A stretch of 64,000 nt of DNA, taken from NCBI RefSeq assembly GCF_037152535.1, contig NZ_JBBCMA010000001.1, forward strand, positions 2,294,001 through 2,358,000. The letters are read 5' to 3'. Positions 30,057 to 38,484 of the stretch are shown here, piece after piece (position 1 is the stretch's first letter; the number at the start of each line of letters is the position of its first letter). This stretch comes from Leclercia sp. AS011. GTDB taxonomy: Bacteria > Pseudomonadota > Gammaproteobacteria > Enterobacterales > Enterobacteriaceae. Under the pieces are notes generated by a model that saw only the letters and a program-made list of their open reading frames with translations, was not told the DNA's origin and made no database searches. Made by a program: the position numbers and the translations under genes.

Positions 30057-31061
30057 ATGTCGTACTCCTCTTCCGCGTCACGCGCCCTTGCCGTGCCCGG
30101 TTTACTGCTGCTGCTCACCGTTGCCGTCGCCCTCAGCCTGTCGGTGGGTGCGAAACCGCTGCCGTTTTCCATGGTGGTGGATGCCCTCACCGCCACCTGT
30201 CAAAGCGCCGACTGCACCATCGTGCGGGATGCCCGCCTGCCGCGCACCCTCGCCGGACTGCTGGCCGGTGCCGCCCTCGGCCTTGCCGGGGCGCTGATGC
30301 AGACCCTGACCCGCAATCCGCTGGCCGACCCGGGCATACTCGGGGTTAACGCCGGAGCCAGCTTCGCCATCGTGCTGGGCGCGGCGCTGTTTGGCTTCTC
30401 CACTCCTGGCGAACAGCTGGTGATGGCCCTGTGCGGTGCCTTTGCTGCCTCGCTGCTGGTGGCCTTTACCGGCAGCCAGGGCGGGGGCCAGCTCAGCCCG
30501 GTGCGCCTGACGCTGGCGGGCGTGGCGCTGGGCGCGGTGCTGGATGGCGTCTCCAACGGCATCGCCCTGCTCAACCCGGACGTTTATGACCAGCTGCGCT
30601 TCTGGCAGGCAGGCTCGCTGGATATCCGCACCCTGCAAACGTTACAGGTGGTGAGCGTGCCAGTGCTGATCGCCGCCGCCGTGGCGCTGCTGTTAAGCCG
30701 GGCGCTCAACAGCCTGAGCCTTGGCAGCGATACCGCTACCGCCCTCGGCAGCCGCGTGGCGCGCACCCAGTTGACCGGACTCCTGACCATCACCGTCCTG
30801 TGCGGCAGCGCCACGGCGGTGGTAGGCCCTATCGCCTTTATCGGCCTGATGATGCCGCACATGGCGCGCTGGCTGGTGGGGGCCGATCACCGCTGGTCCC
30901 TGCCGGTGACCCTGCTCGCCACCCCTGCCCTGCTGCTGTTTGCCGATATCCTTGGCCGTCTGCTGGTGCCCGGCGAGCTGCGGGTGTCGGTGGTCAGTGC
31001 CTTTATCGGCGCGCCGGTGCTGATATTCCTGGTGCGCCGCAGACGCGGAGGTGCCCTGTGA
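30057..31061 (+). CDS. fepD: Ferric-enterobactin permease FepD
   Basis: Inner-membrane permease of the FecCD/BtuC family, 334 residues as in E. coli, about ten transmembrane segments. Conserved LPRTLAGLLAGAALGLAGA and the coupling-helix region LGSDTATALGSRV are present. An in-frame ATG at 30045 is rejected in favour of 30057. It overlaps fepG by one base (TGATG). It pairs with FepG as the channel for FepB-delivered ferric enterobactin. Confidence 0.96.
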   Translation: MSYSSSASRALAVPGLLLLLTVAVALSLSVGAKPLPFSMVVDALTATCQSADCTIVRDARLPRTLAGLLAGAALGLAGALMQTLTRNPLADPGILGVNAGASFAIVLGAALFGFSTPGEQLVMALCGAFAASLLVAFTGSQGGGQLSPVRLTLAGVALGAVLDGVSNGIALLNPDVYDQLRFWQAGSLDIRTLQTLQVVSVPVLIAAAVALLLSRALNSLSLGSDTATALGSRVARTQLTGLLTITVLCGSATAVVGPIAFIGLMMPHMARWLVGADHRWSLPVTLLATPALLLFADILGRLLVPGELRVSVVSAFIGAPVLIFLVRRRRGGAL

Positions 31062-32050
31062 TGGCCCCATCCCGTCGTTTAGTTCTTAGCTGCCTGGTGC
31101 TGATGCTGGTCAGCCTCGGCGTGGCCCTGTTCAGCCTGCGCAGCGGGGCGGTGACGCTCGATTTCGCCCAGGTCTTCAACGCCCTCACCGGCAGCGCGCC
31201 GCGCAATATCACCCTGGTGGTCACCGAATGGCGTTTACCGCGGGTGATGATGGCCCTGCTGGTCGGCGCAGCGCTCGGGATCAGCGGCGCAATTTTCCAG
31301 TCGCTGATGCGCAACCCGCTGGGCAGTCCGGACGTGATGGGCTTTAACACCGGAGCCTGGAGCGGCGTACTGGTGGCGATGGTACTGTTTGGTCAGCACC
31401 TGACGGCCATTACCCTGGCGGCAATGGCGGGGGGCATTCTCACCTCGCTGATCGTCTGGGCGCTGGCCTGGCGCGACGGCATTGAAACCTTCCGCCTGAT
31501 TATCATTGGCATCGGGATGCGCGCCATGCTGATGGCCTTTAACACCTGGCTGCTGCTGCAGGCCTCGCTGGAGACCTCGCTCTCTGCCGGGCTGTGGTTC
31601 GCCGGATCGCTCAACGGCCTGACCTGGGCCAAAACCCTGCCCGCCGCCCCGCTGATCCTGCTGATGTTTGTCTGCGCCTTGCTGCTGGTGAAGCGCATGC
31701 GTCTGCTGGAGATGGGCGACGACAGCGCCTGCGCGCTGGGGGTGAGCGTTGAGCGGTCGCGGCTGATGCTGATGCTGGTGGCGGTAGTCTTAACCGCCGC
31801 CGCCACCGCCATTGCCGGGCCGATCTCCTTTATTGCACTGGTGGCCCCGCACATCGCCCGCCGTCTGAGCGGCACCGCCCGCTGGGGGTTAACCCAGTCG
31901 GCGCTGTGCGGGTCCCTGCTGCTGCTGGCGGCGGATCTCTGCGCCCAGCAGCTGTTTATGCCGTATCAACTTCCGGTGGGTGTAGTGACCGTCAGTCTCG
32001 GCGGCATCTACCTTATCGTCTTGCTTGTTCAGGAGTCCCGCAAGAAATGA
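31061..32050 (+). CDS. fepG: Ferric-enterobactin permease FepG
   Basis: Second FecCD-family permease, 329 residues from the ATG at 31061; a GTG one codon earlier is an alternative. Family sequence WRLPRVMMALLVGAALG and MGDDSACALGVSVER (coupling loop) are present. It overlaps the fepD stop by one base and fepC by four (ATGA), so fepDGC is tightly coupled. Confidence 0.96.
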   Translation: MAPSRRLVLSCLVLMLVSLGVALFSLRSGAVTLDFAQVFNALTGSAPRNITLVVTEWRLPRVMMALLVGAALGISGAIFQSLMRNPLGSPDVMGFNTGAWSGVLVAMVLFGQHLTAITLAAMAGGILTSLIVWALAWRDGIETFRLIIIGIGMRAMLMAFNTWLLLQASLETSLSAGLWFAGSLNGLTWAKTLPAAPLILLMFVCALLLVKRMRLLEMGDDSACALGVSVERSRLMLMLVAVVLTAAATAIAGPISFIALVAPHIARRLSGTARWGLTQSALCGSLLLLAADLCAQQLFMPYQLPVGVVTVSLGGIYLIVLLVQESRKK

Positions 32051-32841
32051 GTGCCAATCTGACCCGCTTGCGCGGCGAAAATCTGACCCTTGGCTACGGC
32101 AAAAAAACCGTGGCCGAGGATCTGCATGTAGCGATCCCCGACGGCCACTTCACCGCCATTATCGGCCCTAACGGCTGCGGGAAATCGACCCTGCTGCGCA
32201 CCCTGAGCCGCCTGATGACGCCGCTGCACGGGAATGTGTTTCTCGACGGAGAGCAGATCCAGCGCTATGCCAGCAAAGAGGTGGCGCGCCGGATCGGGCT
32301 GCTGGCGCAAAACGCCACCACGCCAGGGGATATCACGGTGCAAGAGCTGGTAGCGCGCGGACGCTATCCGCACCAGCCGCTGTTTACCCGCTGGCGCAAA
32401 GAAGATGAAGCGGCGGTCGCCAGCGCGATGCAGGCCACCGGGATTACTGACCTGGCGGCGCAGAGCGTGGACACCCTCTCCGGCGGGCAGCGCCAGCGGG
32501 CATGGATTGCGATGGTGCTGGCCCAGGAGACCTCGATCATGCTGCTGGATGAGCCGACCACCTGGCTGGATATCAGCCATCAGATCGACCTGCTGGAGCT
32601 GCTGAGCGATCTGAACCGCACTCAGGGCTTTACCCTGGCGGCGGTGCTGCACGACCTGAATCAGGCCTGCCGCTATGCCACCCATTTGATTGCCCTGCGC
32701 GACGGGAAGATTGTGGCCGAGGGGGCACCGAAAGAGATTGTCACCCCGGAGTTGATCGAGCGGATCTACGGCATGCGCTGCATGATTATTGACGATCCGG
32801 TGGCAGGCACGCCGCTGGTGGTGCCGCTGGGACGGCGATAA
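32047..32841 (+). CDS. fepC: Ferric-enterobactin ATPase FepC
   Basis: ABC ATPase of 264 residues driving FepDG. Walker A is GPNGCGKST (40-48), the signature is LSGGQRQRAW, Walker B is IMLLDEPT and the switch histidine is in VLHDLNQ. It is the last gene of fepDGC. In E. coli fepE then entF follow; here an AbiE toxin-antitoxin pair starts 58 bases later. Confidence 0.96.
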   Translation: MSANLTRLRGENLTLGYGKKTVAEDLHVAIPDGHFTAIIGPNGCGKSTLLRTLSRLMTPLHGNVFLDGEQIQRYASKEVARRIGLLAQNATTPGDITVQELVARGRYPHQPLFTRWRKEDEAAVASAMQATGITDLAAQSVDTLSGGQRQRAWIAMVLAQETSIMLLDEPTTWLDISHQIDLLELLSDLNRTQGFTLAAVLHDLNQACRYATHLIALRDGKIVAEGAPKEIVTPELIERIYGMRCMIIDDPVAGTPLVVPLGRR

Positions 32842-32848
32842 AAAATTT

Positions 32849-32892
32849 ATCTCTACATAAAATACATGTTAATGTGTCTTTTTTGTAGAGAT
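32849..32892. promoter_or_regulatory. Inverted repeat in the abiEi promoter (putative AbiEi operator)
   Basis: ATCTCTACA (32849-32857) and TGTAGAGAT (32884-32892) form a perfect 9-bp inverted repeat with arms 26 bases apart, just before the abiEi start. AbiEi antitoxins studied elsewhere bind inverted repeats and repress their own operon, so this is the likely operator. Confidence 0.6.
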
Positions 32893-32898
32893 ATTGCC

Positions 32899-33432
32899 GT
32901 GGATAAACTCACAGCTATTACGACATTGGATAAATTCAGCAGGCACGGACGCTATGTTTTCCATTTAAACGATCTGAAATACCTGTTTTCTGAGGAGTCA
33001 GAGCGTTCGTTGAAAGCCTCTCTTAAGCGTCTTATCGAAGCAAACATCCTGACCCGCGCCGTACAGGGGGTTTACGTTTACAACCGCGCGCCAAAAGATA
33101 GCTTTATCCTCGAACATATCACCCGAACCGTGCGCCGGGGCGAATACAACTATGTCAGCCTCGAGTCTGCCCTCTCACAATATGGCGTCATCTCTCAAAT
33201 CCCGATAGACAGGCTGACGGTAATGACGACCGGAAGAGCGGGTGAATTTAAAACCCCCTGGGGCGTTATCGAGTTAACGCACACTAACCGCTCGATAAGC
33301 GATATTCTGAACAGCACGGTAGAAACAACAGCCCCGATTAAGTTCGCCAAAAAAGAGACTGCGTTGCGCGATCTACGTCGTGTTGGACGCAATATACATT
33401 TAATTGATACACAGGAGGTGGATCATGGCTAA
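32899..33432 (+). CDS. abiEi: AbiEi-family antitoxin / transcriptional repressor
   Basis: 177 residues from the GTG at 32899. This start is preferred over ATG 32866, which lies inside the inverted repeat. An N-terminal winged-helix region (DKFSRHGRYVFHLNDLKYLF...GVYVYNR) is followed by the AbiEi C-terminal domain (YVSLESALSQYGVISQIP). In AbiE systems this protein represses the operon and prevents killing by AbiEii. It overlaps abiEii by 8 bases. GC content is lower than in the fep and ent genes around it, suggesting transfer. Confidence 0.85.
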   Translation: MDKLTAITTLDKFSRHGRYVFHLNDLKYLFSEESERSLKASLKRLIEANILTRAVQGVYVYNRAPKDSFILEHITRTVRRGEYNYVSLESALSQYGVISQIPIDRLTVMTTGRAGEFKTPWGVIELTHTNRSISDILNSTVETTAPIKFAKKETALRDLRRVGRNIHLIDTQEVDHG

Positions 33433-34345
33433 ACGGGTAGAGTTTGAAGTACTGGTGGAGGAAGCACTTCGACAGACAGAGCTGGCAAACCTACGACCGG
33501 TTGTCGAAAAGGAGTTGCTGCATTATGACGTGCTTTTTTGTCTTTCCGAGGCAGGTTTACTTAAATCATTAACTTTCCAGGGCGGTACATCTTTACGCCT
33601 CTGCTATAACGCTAATCGGTTCAGTGAAGATCTTGATTTTGCGGGGGGCTCAGATTTTTGCGCCACAGATGTAGCCCAGATCAAAAACTGCATTGAAGCG
33701 TATCTTGGGGAACGATACGGGCTGGAAGTTAGCGTCAAAGAACCCAATGAATTATGCGCCGAGCCTGAGTATGCTGAAATCAAAATCGATAAGTGGCAGA
33801 TTTCAGTGGCCACCGCGCCGGAGCGCAAAGACCTCCCCAGACAGCGTATCAAGATTGAAATCGCCAATATCCCTGCTTATACCCATTCGTACCGACAGTT
33901 AGTGCGTAATTACACCGTGTTACCTGACGGCTATAGCGATACCCTCATCAGAGTCGAATCACTCGATGAGATCATGGCGGATAAACTGGTCTCCCTGCCT
34001 GCAACCATCCATCGAATCCGATATCGTGATATGTGGGATTTGCTCTGGCTAAAACAGCAAGGCGCAAAAATGAATGCCGCTCTGGTGAGTCAAAAACTCA
34101 CTGACTACAAAATTGAAAACTTTGCGCAAATGATTCAGACCAGAATTGACTCTCTTCCTGCAATCATAGCCGAAGGGCATTTCTATAATGAAATGAAGCG
34201 CTTTATTCCTTCAGCGGTCTATGAAACCAGTCTGGGGAGAGAAGGCTTTGCATCGTTTTTACTGGATAGCCTGAGCGATTTATTAAACCAGCTCAGAACA
34301 GAACTCTATGCAAAAAAAGATAACGCTGCGTTATTCAAATTATAA
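33425..34345 (+). CDS. abiEii: AbiEii-family nucleotidyltransferase toxin
   Basis: 306 residues of the AbiEii/AbiGii/MenT nucleotidyltransferase family. The active-site motif is FQGGTSLRL (52-60) with RFSEDLDF (65-72; Asp69 and Asp71 are metal ligands). A third acidic strand is near Glu145 (IKIEIAN). The later motifs DKLVS (Lys187) and RDMWDL (201-206) are also present. Relatives add nucleotides to tRNA or bind GTP and cause bacteriostasis, giving phage abortive infection and plasmid or locus stabilisation. A perfect AGGAGG ribosome site (33414-33419) lies inside abiEi. Confidence 0.88.
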   Translation: MAKRVEFEVLVEEALRQTELANLRPVVEKELLHYDVLFCLSEAGLLKSLTFQGGTSLRLCYNANRFSEDLDFAGGSDFCATDVAQIKNCIEAYLGERYGLEVSVKEPNELCAEPEYAEIKIDKWQISVATAPERKDLPRQRIKIEIANIPAYTHSYRQLVRNYTVLPDGYSDTLIRVESLDEIMADKLVSLPATIHRIRYRDMWDLLWLKQQGAKMNAALVSQKLTDYKIENFAQMIQTRIDSLPAIIAEGHFYNEMKRFIPSAVYETSLGREGFASFLLDSLSDLLNQLRTELYAKKDNAALFKL

Positions 34346-34362
34346 ACAGACCCGCATTTTCC

Positions 34363-34393
34363 TGTAGGCCCGGCAAGCGCAGCGCCGCCGGGC
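34363..34393. repeat. REP between abiEii and entF
   Basis: TGTAGGCCCGGCAAGCGC followed by AGCGCCGCCGGGCG, lying between convergent abiEii and entF. Confidence 0.85.
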
Positions 34394-34400
34394 GTTTTCA

Positions 34401-37400
34401 CTACCCCAATATCCCCTTCAACACCGGGCCGATCGTCTCAAACGCCTGCGGGGAGATGATGTCCACATGGGCACAGTCCTGAGAGTAGACCTCCAGCTCC
34501 CCGACCCATGGCGCCCAGGCCTGGTGCGGATCCATCGTTCGCGTGCGCTCGGCGACAAACAGCGTCGCTTTGCCGTCAAACGTCGCACTGCGCGCCGTGG
34601 TCAGCAGACGCACCGCATCGGCGTAGTTACCCTCGATCGCGCTGAACAGCTCCCCGGAAGCGTGCCCCTGCTGGGCGGCAAGAAACGCCTGACGCTCGCG
34701 CTCGATCTCCGCTAACACCTCAGGATCGAGGCCATTAGCCTCTTTTTCGCGCCAGTTTTGCGTCTCCGGCGGCCAGGTATCCAGCAGGCCGAGGAAGGCG
34801 ACGGCTTCTCCCTGCGCGCGCAGGCGGGCGGCGATGCCCTGGGCCAGGGTGCCGCCCAATGAATAACCGAACAGATGATAAGGCCCGTGCGGCTGTTGGG
34901 CGCGCAGCGTCGCCAGATGCCGGTCGATCACCTCATCCAGCGTGGCGCACTGCTGCATCGGCCCCGGTCGCGGCGACTGGATACCGGTGATCGACCAGCG
35001 CGGATCGAGGTAACGGGCCAGGACGCTGAACTGCCAGGCAAATCCGGAGGCCGGATGGAAGCAGAACAGCGTCGGGCCCTGGCTTTCACGCAGGGGTAAT
35101 ATCGTCTCGAAGCCCAGACGTCGGGCCTGCTCGTCGCTGATATCGGATGCCAGCAGCGCGCTCAGCTTGCCCACCGTCGAGGCCACCATCACCTGCCCGG
35201 GGGTAACCTGGCGGGCAAAGTGGCGGCTCAGGCTGGCGGCAAGGCGCATCGCCAGCAGCGAGTGTCCCCCGAGGGCGAAGAAATCTGCCTCGATGTCGTT
35301 GATCTCGCAGCCCAGCAGGGCAGAAAACGCTGCGGCAACCGCCTGCTCCGTATCGCTTTCCGGGGCCCGGCCCTGGGTTTTGCCCCTCAGTTCCGGCATT
35401 GGGAGCGCCTTGCGATCCAGCTTGCCGTTGGCGCTGAGCGGCAGAGCGCTTAACTGTAATAACACCACCGGTACCATATGCGGCGGCAACTGGGTTTTCA
35501 GGGCCGCCAGCAGGCAATCGCGATCCAGCGGCAGGCCGGACTCCGAAACCACGTAGCCCACCAGCTGACGGGCATCGCCGCCGGTGTCTGCGGCCTGGTT
35601 GATGACGCAGGCGTGGGTTACCGCCTGGGCCACGTCCGGCAGGGTCAGCATCGCCCGGTCGATTTCCCCCAGCTCAATGCGCTGGCCGCGGATTTTCAGC
35701 TGATCGTCGCTGCGGCCTAAATACTCCACAGCGCCGTTATCCAGCCAGCGGGCCACGTCTCCGGTGCGGTACATGCGCTCCCCCGGGGCAAACGGGTCGG
35801 CGATAAAGCGGCTGGCGGTCAGGTCCGGGCGGCCCAGGTAGCCCTGCGCCAGCTGGATGCCGGTGAGATAGAGGTCTCCCGCCACGCCGAAGGGTACCGG
35901 GCGCATCATCGCATCCAGAATGCGCAGGCCGGTATTCCACACCGGGAAGCCGATCGGCACGCTGTTGCCTTCAACCGCTGCCAGCTCCGAGCCATACGCC
36001 GGATACCAGCTGACGTCCACCGCCGCTTCGGTCGGGCCATACAGGTTATGCAGCGGCACCTGGGTCAGCTGCTCCCACTCCCGGCACAGGGCGGTAGGCA
36101 GGGCTTCGCCGCTGCAGAACACCTGTTTCAGGCTGGCGCAGCAGGCGGCGTTTTCCGCGGTCAGCGAGGCGACAAAGGCTGCCAGCATCGAGGGGACAAA
36201 GTGGGTGGTGGTGACGCGGTATCTGGCAAAGAACGCCTGCATCGCCTGCGGATCGCGGTGCGCTTCCGGCTCGGCCATCACCAGCTTCGCTCCGGCGATA
36301 AACGGCCACCAGAACTCCCATACCGAGACGTCAAAGCTGCACGGCGTTTTTTGCGCCACCACGTCCGCAGCGGTGAGCGGGTAGTGGTTTTGCATCCACA
36401 GCAGCCGGTTGACAATGGCGGTCTGGCCGACCATCACCCCTTTCGGCCGTCCTGTCGAGCCGGAGGTAAAGATGATATAGGCGGTCTGTTCCGGGGCGCT
36501 GAGGTTGAGCGGTGCGCTGCCCTCAGCCCTGAATAGTGTGTTGTAACTAAATATCGCCACATCGCTGAAGCGTGGGCGCTGGTCCTCGGTGGTGATGAGC
36601 AGTGACGGCTTCGCATCCTCGATCATCATCTGCAGACGATCGTCAGGATAGCCGGTGTCCAGCGGCAGCCACGCGGCCCCCGCCTCGACGATGGCGTGCA
36701 GGGCCAGGGTCAGGAACACCGAACGCGGTAGCGCCACCGCCACGCTGTCGCCAGGCTTCACGCCCCGGGCGCGGAGCTGGTTCGCCAGGGCGACCACCTG
36801 CTCGCGCATCTGGCGGTAGGTCAGTTCATTATGCGCATCGGCCAGCGCCGGGGCGTCCGGGGTTTTCGCCGCCTGCTCCGCCACCAGCGCGCTCAGGGTG
36901 GTGAGCGGCAGAGGAACCGCGGTCTGGTTAACCTTTTCCAGCTGCTGATATTCGGCGGCAGAGACCGTTTCGGCCTCGCCGCAGCGCAGGTCGATATTGC
37001 CGGCAAACTGCGCCAGCAGCCCATGGAGGCGCTCGACGTGGCGCACCAGGGTGGCCTCATCGTAACGCTGCTTGTTGGCGAGGATCTCAATGCTCAGGCC
37101 GCCCTGCTCGTCCGGGAACAGCGCCATCTCGAGATCGTTGACCGGGCCGGTGGCGAGGGTATGCGTCACAGCCTCAACGCCATCAATATCCAGCTGATAG
37201 TCGAAGACCTTAACGTTAAATACCGGGCCAAAGAGCGCTTCGTCACAGGCGGCGCGCCCGCTGTCGCGGACGATCTGCTCCGCGTCATACCGCTGATGGC
37301 GGCGCATTTTCTTCAGCTGTCCGGCCAGGCGCTGGGCCAGCTCCGGCAGCGTCTCCTGCGCCTTAATGTTCACCGCCAGCGGCAGCACGTTCAGCACCGG

Positions 37401-38261
37401 GCCGGTGGCGGTCAGCGCCGCAGAGCCCATCCGGCGCATAAAGATAAACCCGGCGGCATAGTCCATGCGGCCGGTCAGGCGGGCGAGCCACAGGGCCACC
37501 AGCGCCAGAGCGAGGTCGGTGCGCTGGCTCTGGCTGGCCGTTGCCAGACGGCTGAAGACCTGACGATCGGCGGTCAGCTTCAGGCGCAGAATGTCGGTCG
37601 TCGCGGCCCGGCCCGGCAGCGGCGCGTTGGAGAGCGATACCGGCGGCGGAAGCTGCCTGCGCTGTTCAGCCCAGAAGGCTCCGTCACGGGTCCAGGCCTC
37701 GCTGTCACGGTAGCCCTGGTACTCCTCCACCACCTCAGCAAAGGGGGTAAACGGCGAATCCGGCGCGTCATCGCCGCTGGACCAGGCGCGATAGATGGCG
37801 GCGATCTGGCGGGTAATGGCCGGGAAGCTGAAGCCATCCACCACCAAGTGGTGATAGCGCTGATACCAGTACCAGCGGTTGTCCGCCACCTGAAGCAGGA
37901 GGTGGAAGGCCAGCGGCTGACCGCTGTCGACGCGCAGGTTCTGGTTAAGATCGGCCTGCATCCGCGCCTGGGCTGCGGCATGCGGATCGGCGTGGGCGCG
38001 CAGGTCAATAATCTGCGGCTCCGGCAGGGTCAGGGTGTCGTCCACCCACTGTAAAATCTCGCCGTTGTCTTCGGTAAAGCGCGTGCGCAGCGTATCGGCC
38101 TGCATCATGCCCGCCACCACCGCTTTCGCCAGCAGCGGGGCGTCAACCGGGCCGGTCAGCTCGACGTAGTGAGCCACGCTCCAGGCGTTGGGCAGGTCAG
38201 AAAGCTGTTCCGCCATCCAGATCCCCGGCTGGGCGGCCACGAGTGGGAGTTGTGCGCTCAT
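34401..38261 (-). CDS. entF: Enterobactin synthetase component EntF (NRPS)
   Basis: 1286-residue non-ribosomal peptide synthetase that adds serine, couples dihydroxybenzoate from EntB and cyclises three units. Condensation domain: 1 to about 430 (HHLVVDG, 137-143). Adenylation domain: about 450-960 (FTSGSTGRPKGV, 598-609; YRTGD, 831-835). Carrier: Ser1001 in GGHSLL. Thioesterase: about 1060-1286, with Ser1134 in GYSLGG, Asp1161 and His1265. The start MSAQLPLVAAQ overlaps the ybdZ stop (ATGA). An open frame 44 codons upstream is a shadow. Confidence 0.98.
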   Translation of the reverse strand: MSAQLPLVAAQPGIWMAEQLSDLPNAWSVAHYVELTGPVDAPLLAKAVVAGMMQADTLRTRFTEDNGEILQWVDDTLTLPEPQIIDLRAHADPHAAAQARMQADLNQNLRVDSGQPLAFHLLLQVADNRWYWYQRYHHLVVDGFSFPAITRQIAAIYRAWSSGDDAPDSPFTPFAEVVEEYQGYRDSEAWTRDGAFWAEQRRQLPPPVSLSNAPLPGRAATTDILRLKLTADRQVFSRLATASQSQRTDLALALVALWLARLTGRMDYAAGFIFMRRMGSAALTATGPVLNVLPLAVNIKAQETLPELAQRLAGQLKKMRRHQRYDAEQIVRDSGRAACDEALFGPVFNVKVFDYQLDIDGVEAVTHTLATGPVNDLEMALFPDEQGGLSIEILANKQRYDEATLVRHVERLHGLLAQFAGNIDLRCGEAETVSAAEYQQLEKVNQTAVPLPLTTLSALVAEQAAKTPDAPALADAHNELTYRQMREQVVALANQLRARGVKPGDSVAVALPRSVFLTLALHAIVEAGAAWLPLDTGYPDDRLQMMIEDAKPSLLITTEDQRPRFSDVAIFSYNTLFRAEGSAPLNLSAPEQTAYIIFTSGSTGRPKGVMVGQTAIVNRLLWMQNHYPLTAADVVAQKTPCSFDVSVWEFWWPFIAGAKLVMAEPEAHRDPQAMQAFFARYRVTTTHFVPSMLAAFVASLTAENAACCASLKQVFCSGEALPTALCREWEQLTQVPLHNLYGPTEAAVDVSWYPAYGSELAAVEGNSVPIGFPVWNTGLRILDAMMRPVPFGVAGDLYLTGIQLAQGYLGRPDLTASRFIADPFAPGERMYRTGDVARWLDNGAVEYLGRSDDQLKIRGQRIELGEIDRAMLTLPDVAQAVTHACVINQAADTGGDARQLVGYVVSESGLPLDRDCLLAALKTQLPPHMVPVVLLQLSALPLSANGKLDRKALPMPELRGKTQGRAPESDTEQAVAAAFSALLGCEINDIEADFFALGGHSLLAMRLAASLSRHFARQVTPGQVMVASTVGKLSALLASDISDEQARRLGFETILPLRESQGPTLFCFHPASGFAWQFSVLARYLDPRWSITGIQSPRPGPMQQCATLDEVIDRHLATLRAQQPHGPYHLFGYSLGGTLAQGIAARLRAQGEAVAFLGLLDTWPPETQNWREKEANGLDPEVLAEIERERQAFLAAQQGHASGELFSAIEGNYADAVRLLTTARSATFDGKATLFVAERTRTMDPHQAWAPWVGELEVYSQDCAHVDIISPQAFETIGPVLKGILG

Positions 38262-38470
38262 GGGTTCACCTGTGCAAAATGGGCCGGGGTCAGGGTTTGC
38301 CAGCGGGCGGCAAGCCACGCCTGACAGGCGTCCTGCGTTTGCGGCTCGCACACCACGCGCCAGCCCTCGGGCAAGGCACACTGCTGGGGCCACAGGCTGT
38401 ACTGCTGCTGCGCGTTTTGCACAATGGCGAACAGACCCTGCGGATCGTCGAAGGGGTTACTGAATTCCAT
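38258..38470 (-). CDS. ybdZ: MbtH-like protein YbdZ
   Basis: 70-residue MbtH-like helper that binds the EntF adenylation domain and raises its activity. The family signature is present: N-terminal NPFDD, then SLWP and PEGWRVV. The start MEFSNPFDD at 38470 is used. It lies between fes and entF with a 4-base overlap to entF. Confidence 0.95.
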   Translation of the reverse strand: MEFSNPFDDPQGLFAIVQNAQQQYSLWPQQCALPEGWRVVCEPQTQDACQAWLAARWQTLTPAHFAQVNP

Positions 38471-38484
38471 ACCAGACTCCGTGA

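Noticed and set aside
32842..34400. Remnant of fepE between fepC and entF
   Set aside because: No FepE-like (Wzz-type) coding sequence is seen; the space is filled by the AbiE genes and a REP.
34401..38261. Possible split or frameshift in the large synthetase gene
   Set aside because: All EntF domains are continuous in one frame with intact catalytic residues and near-normal length.
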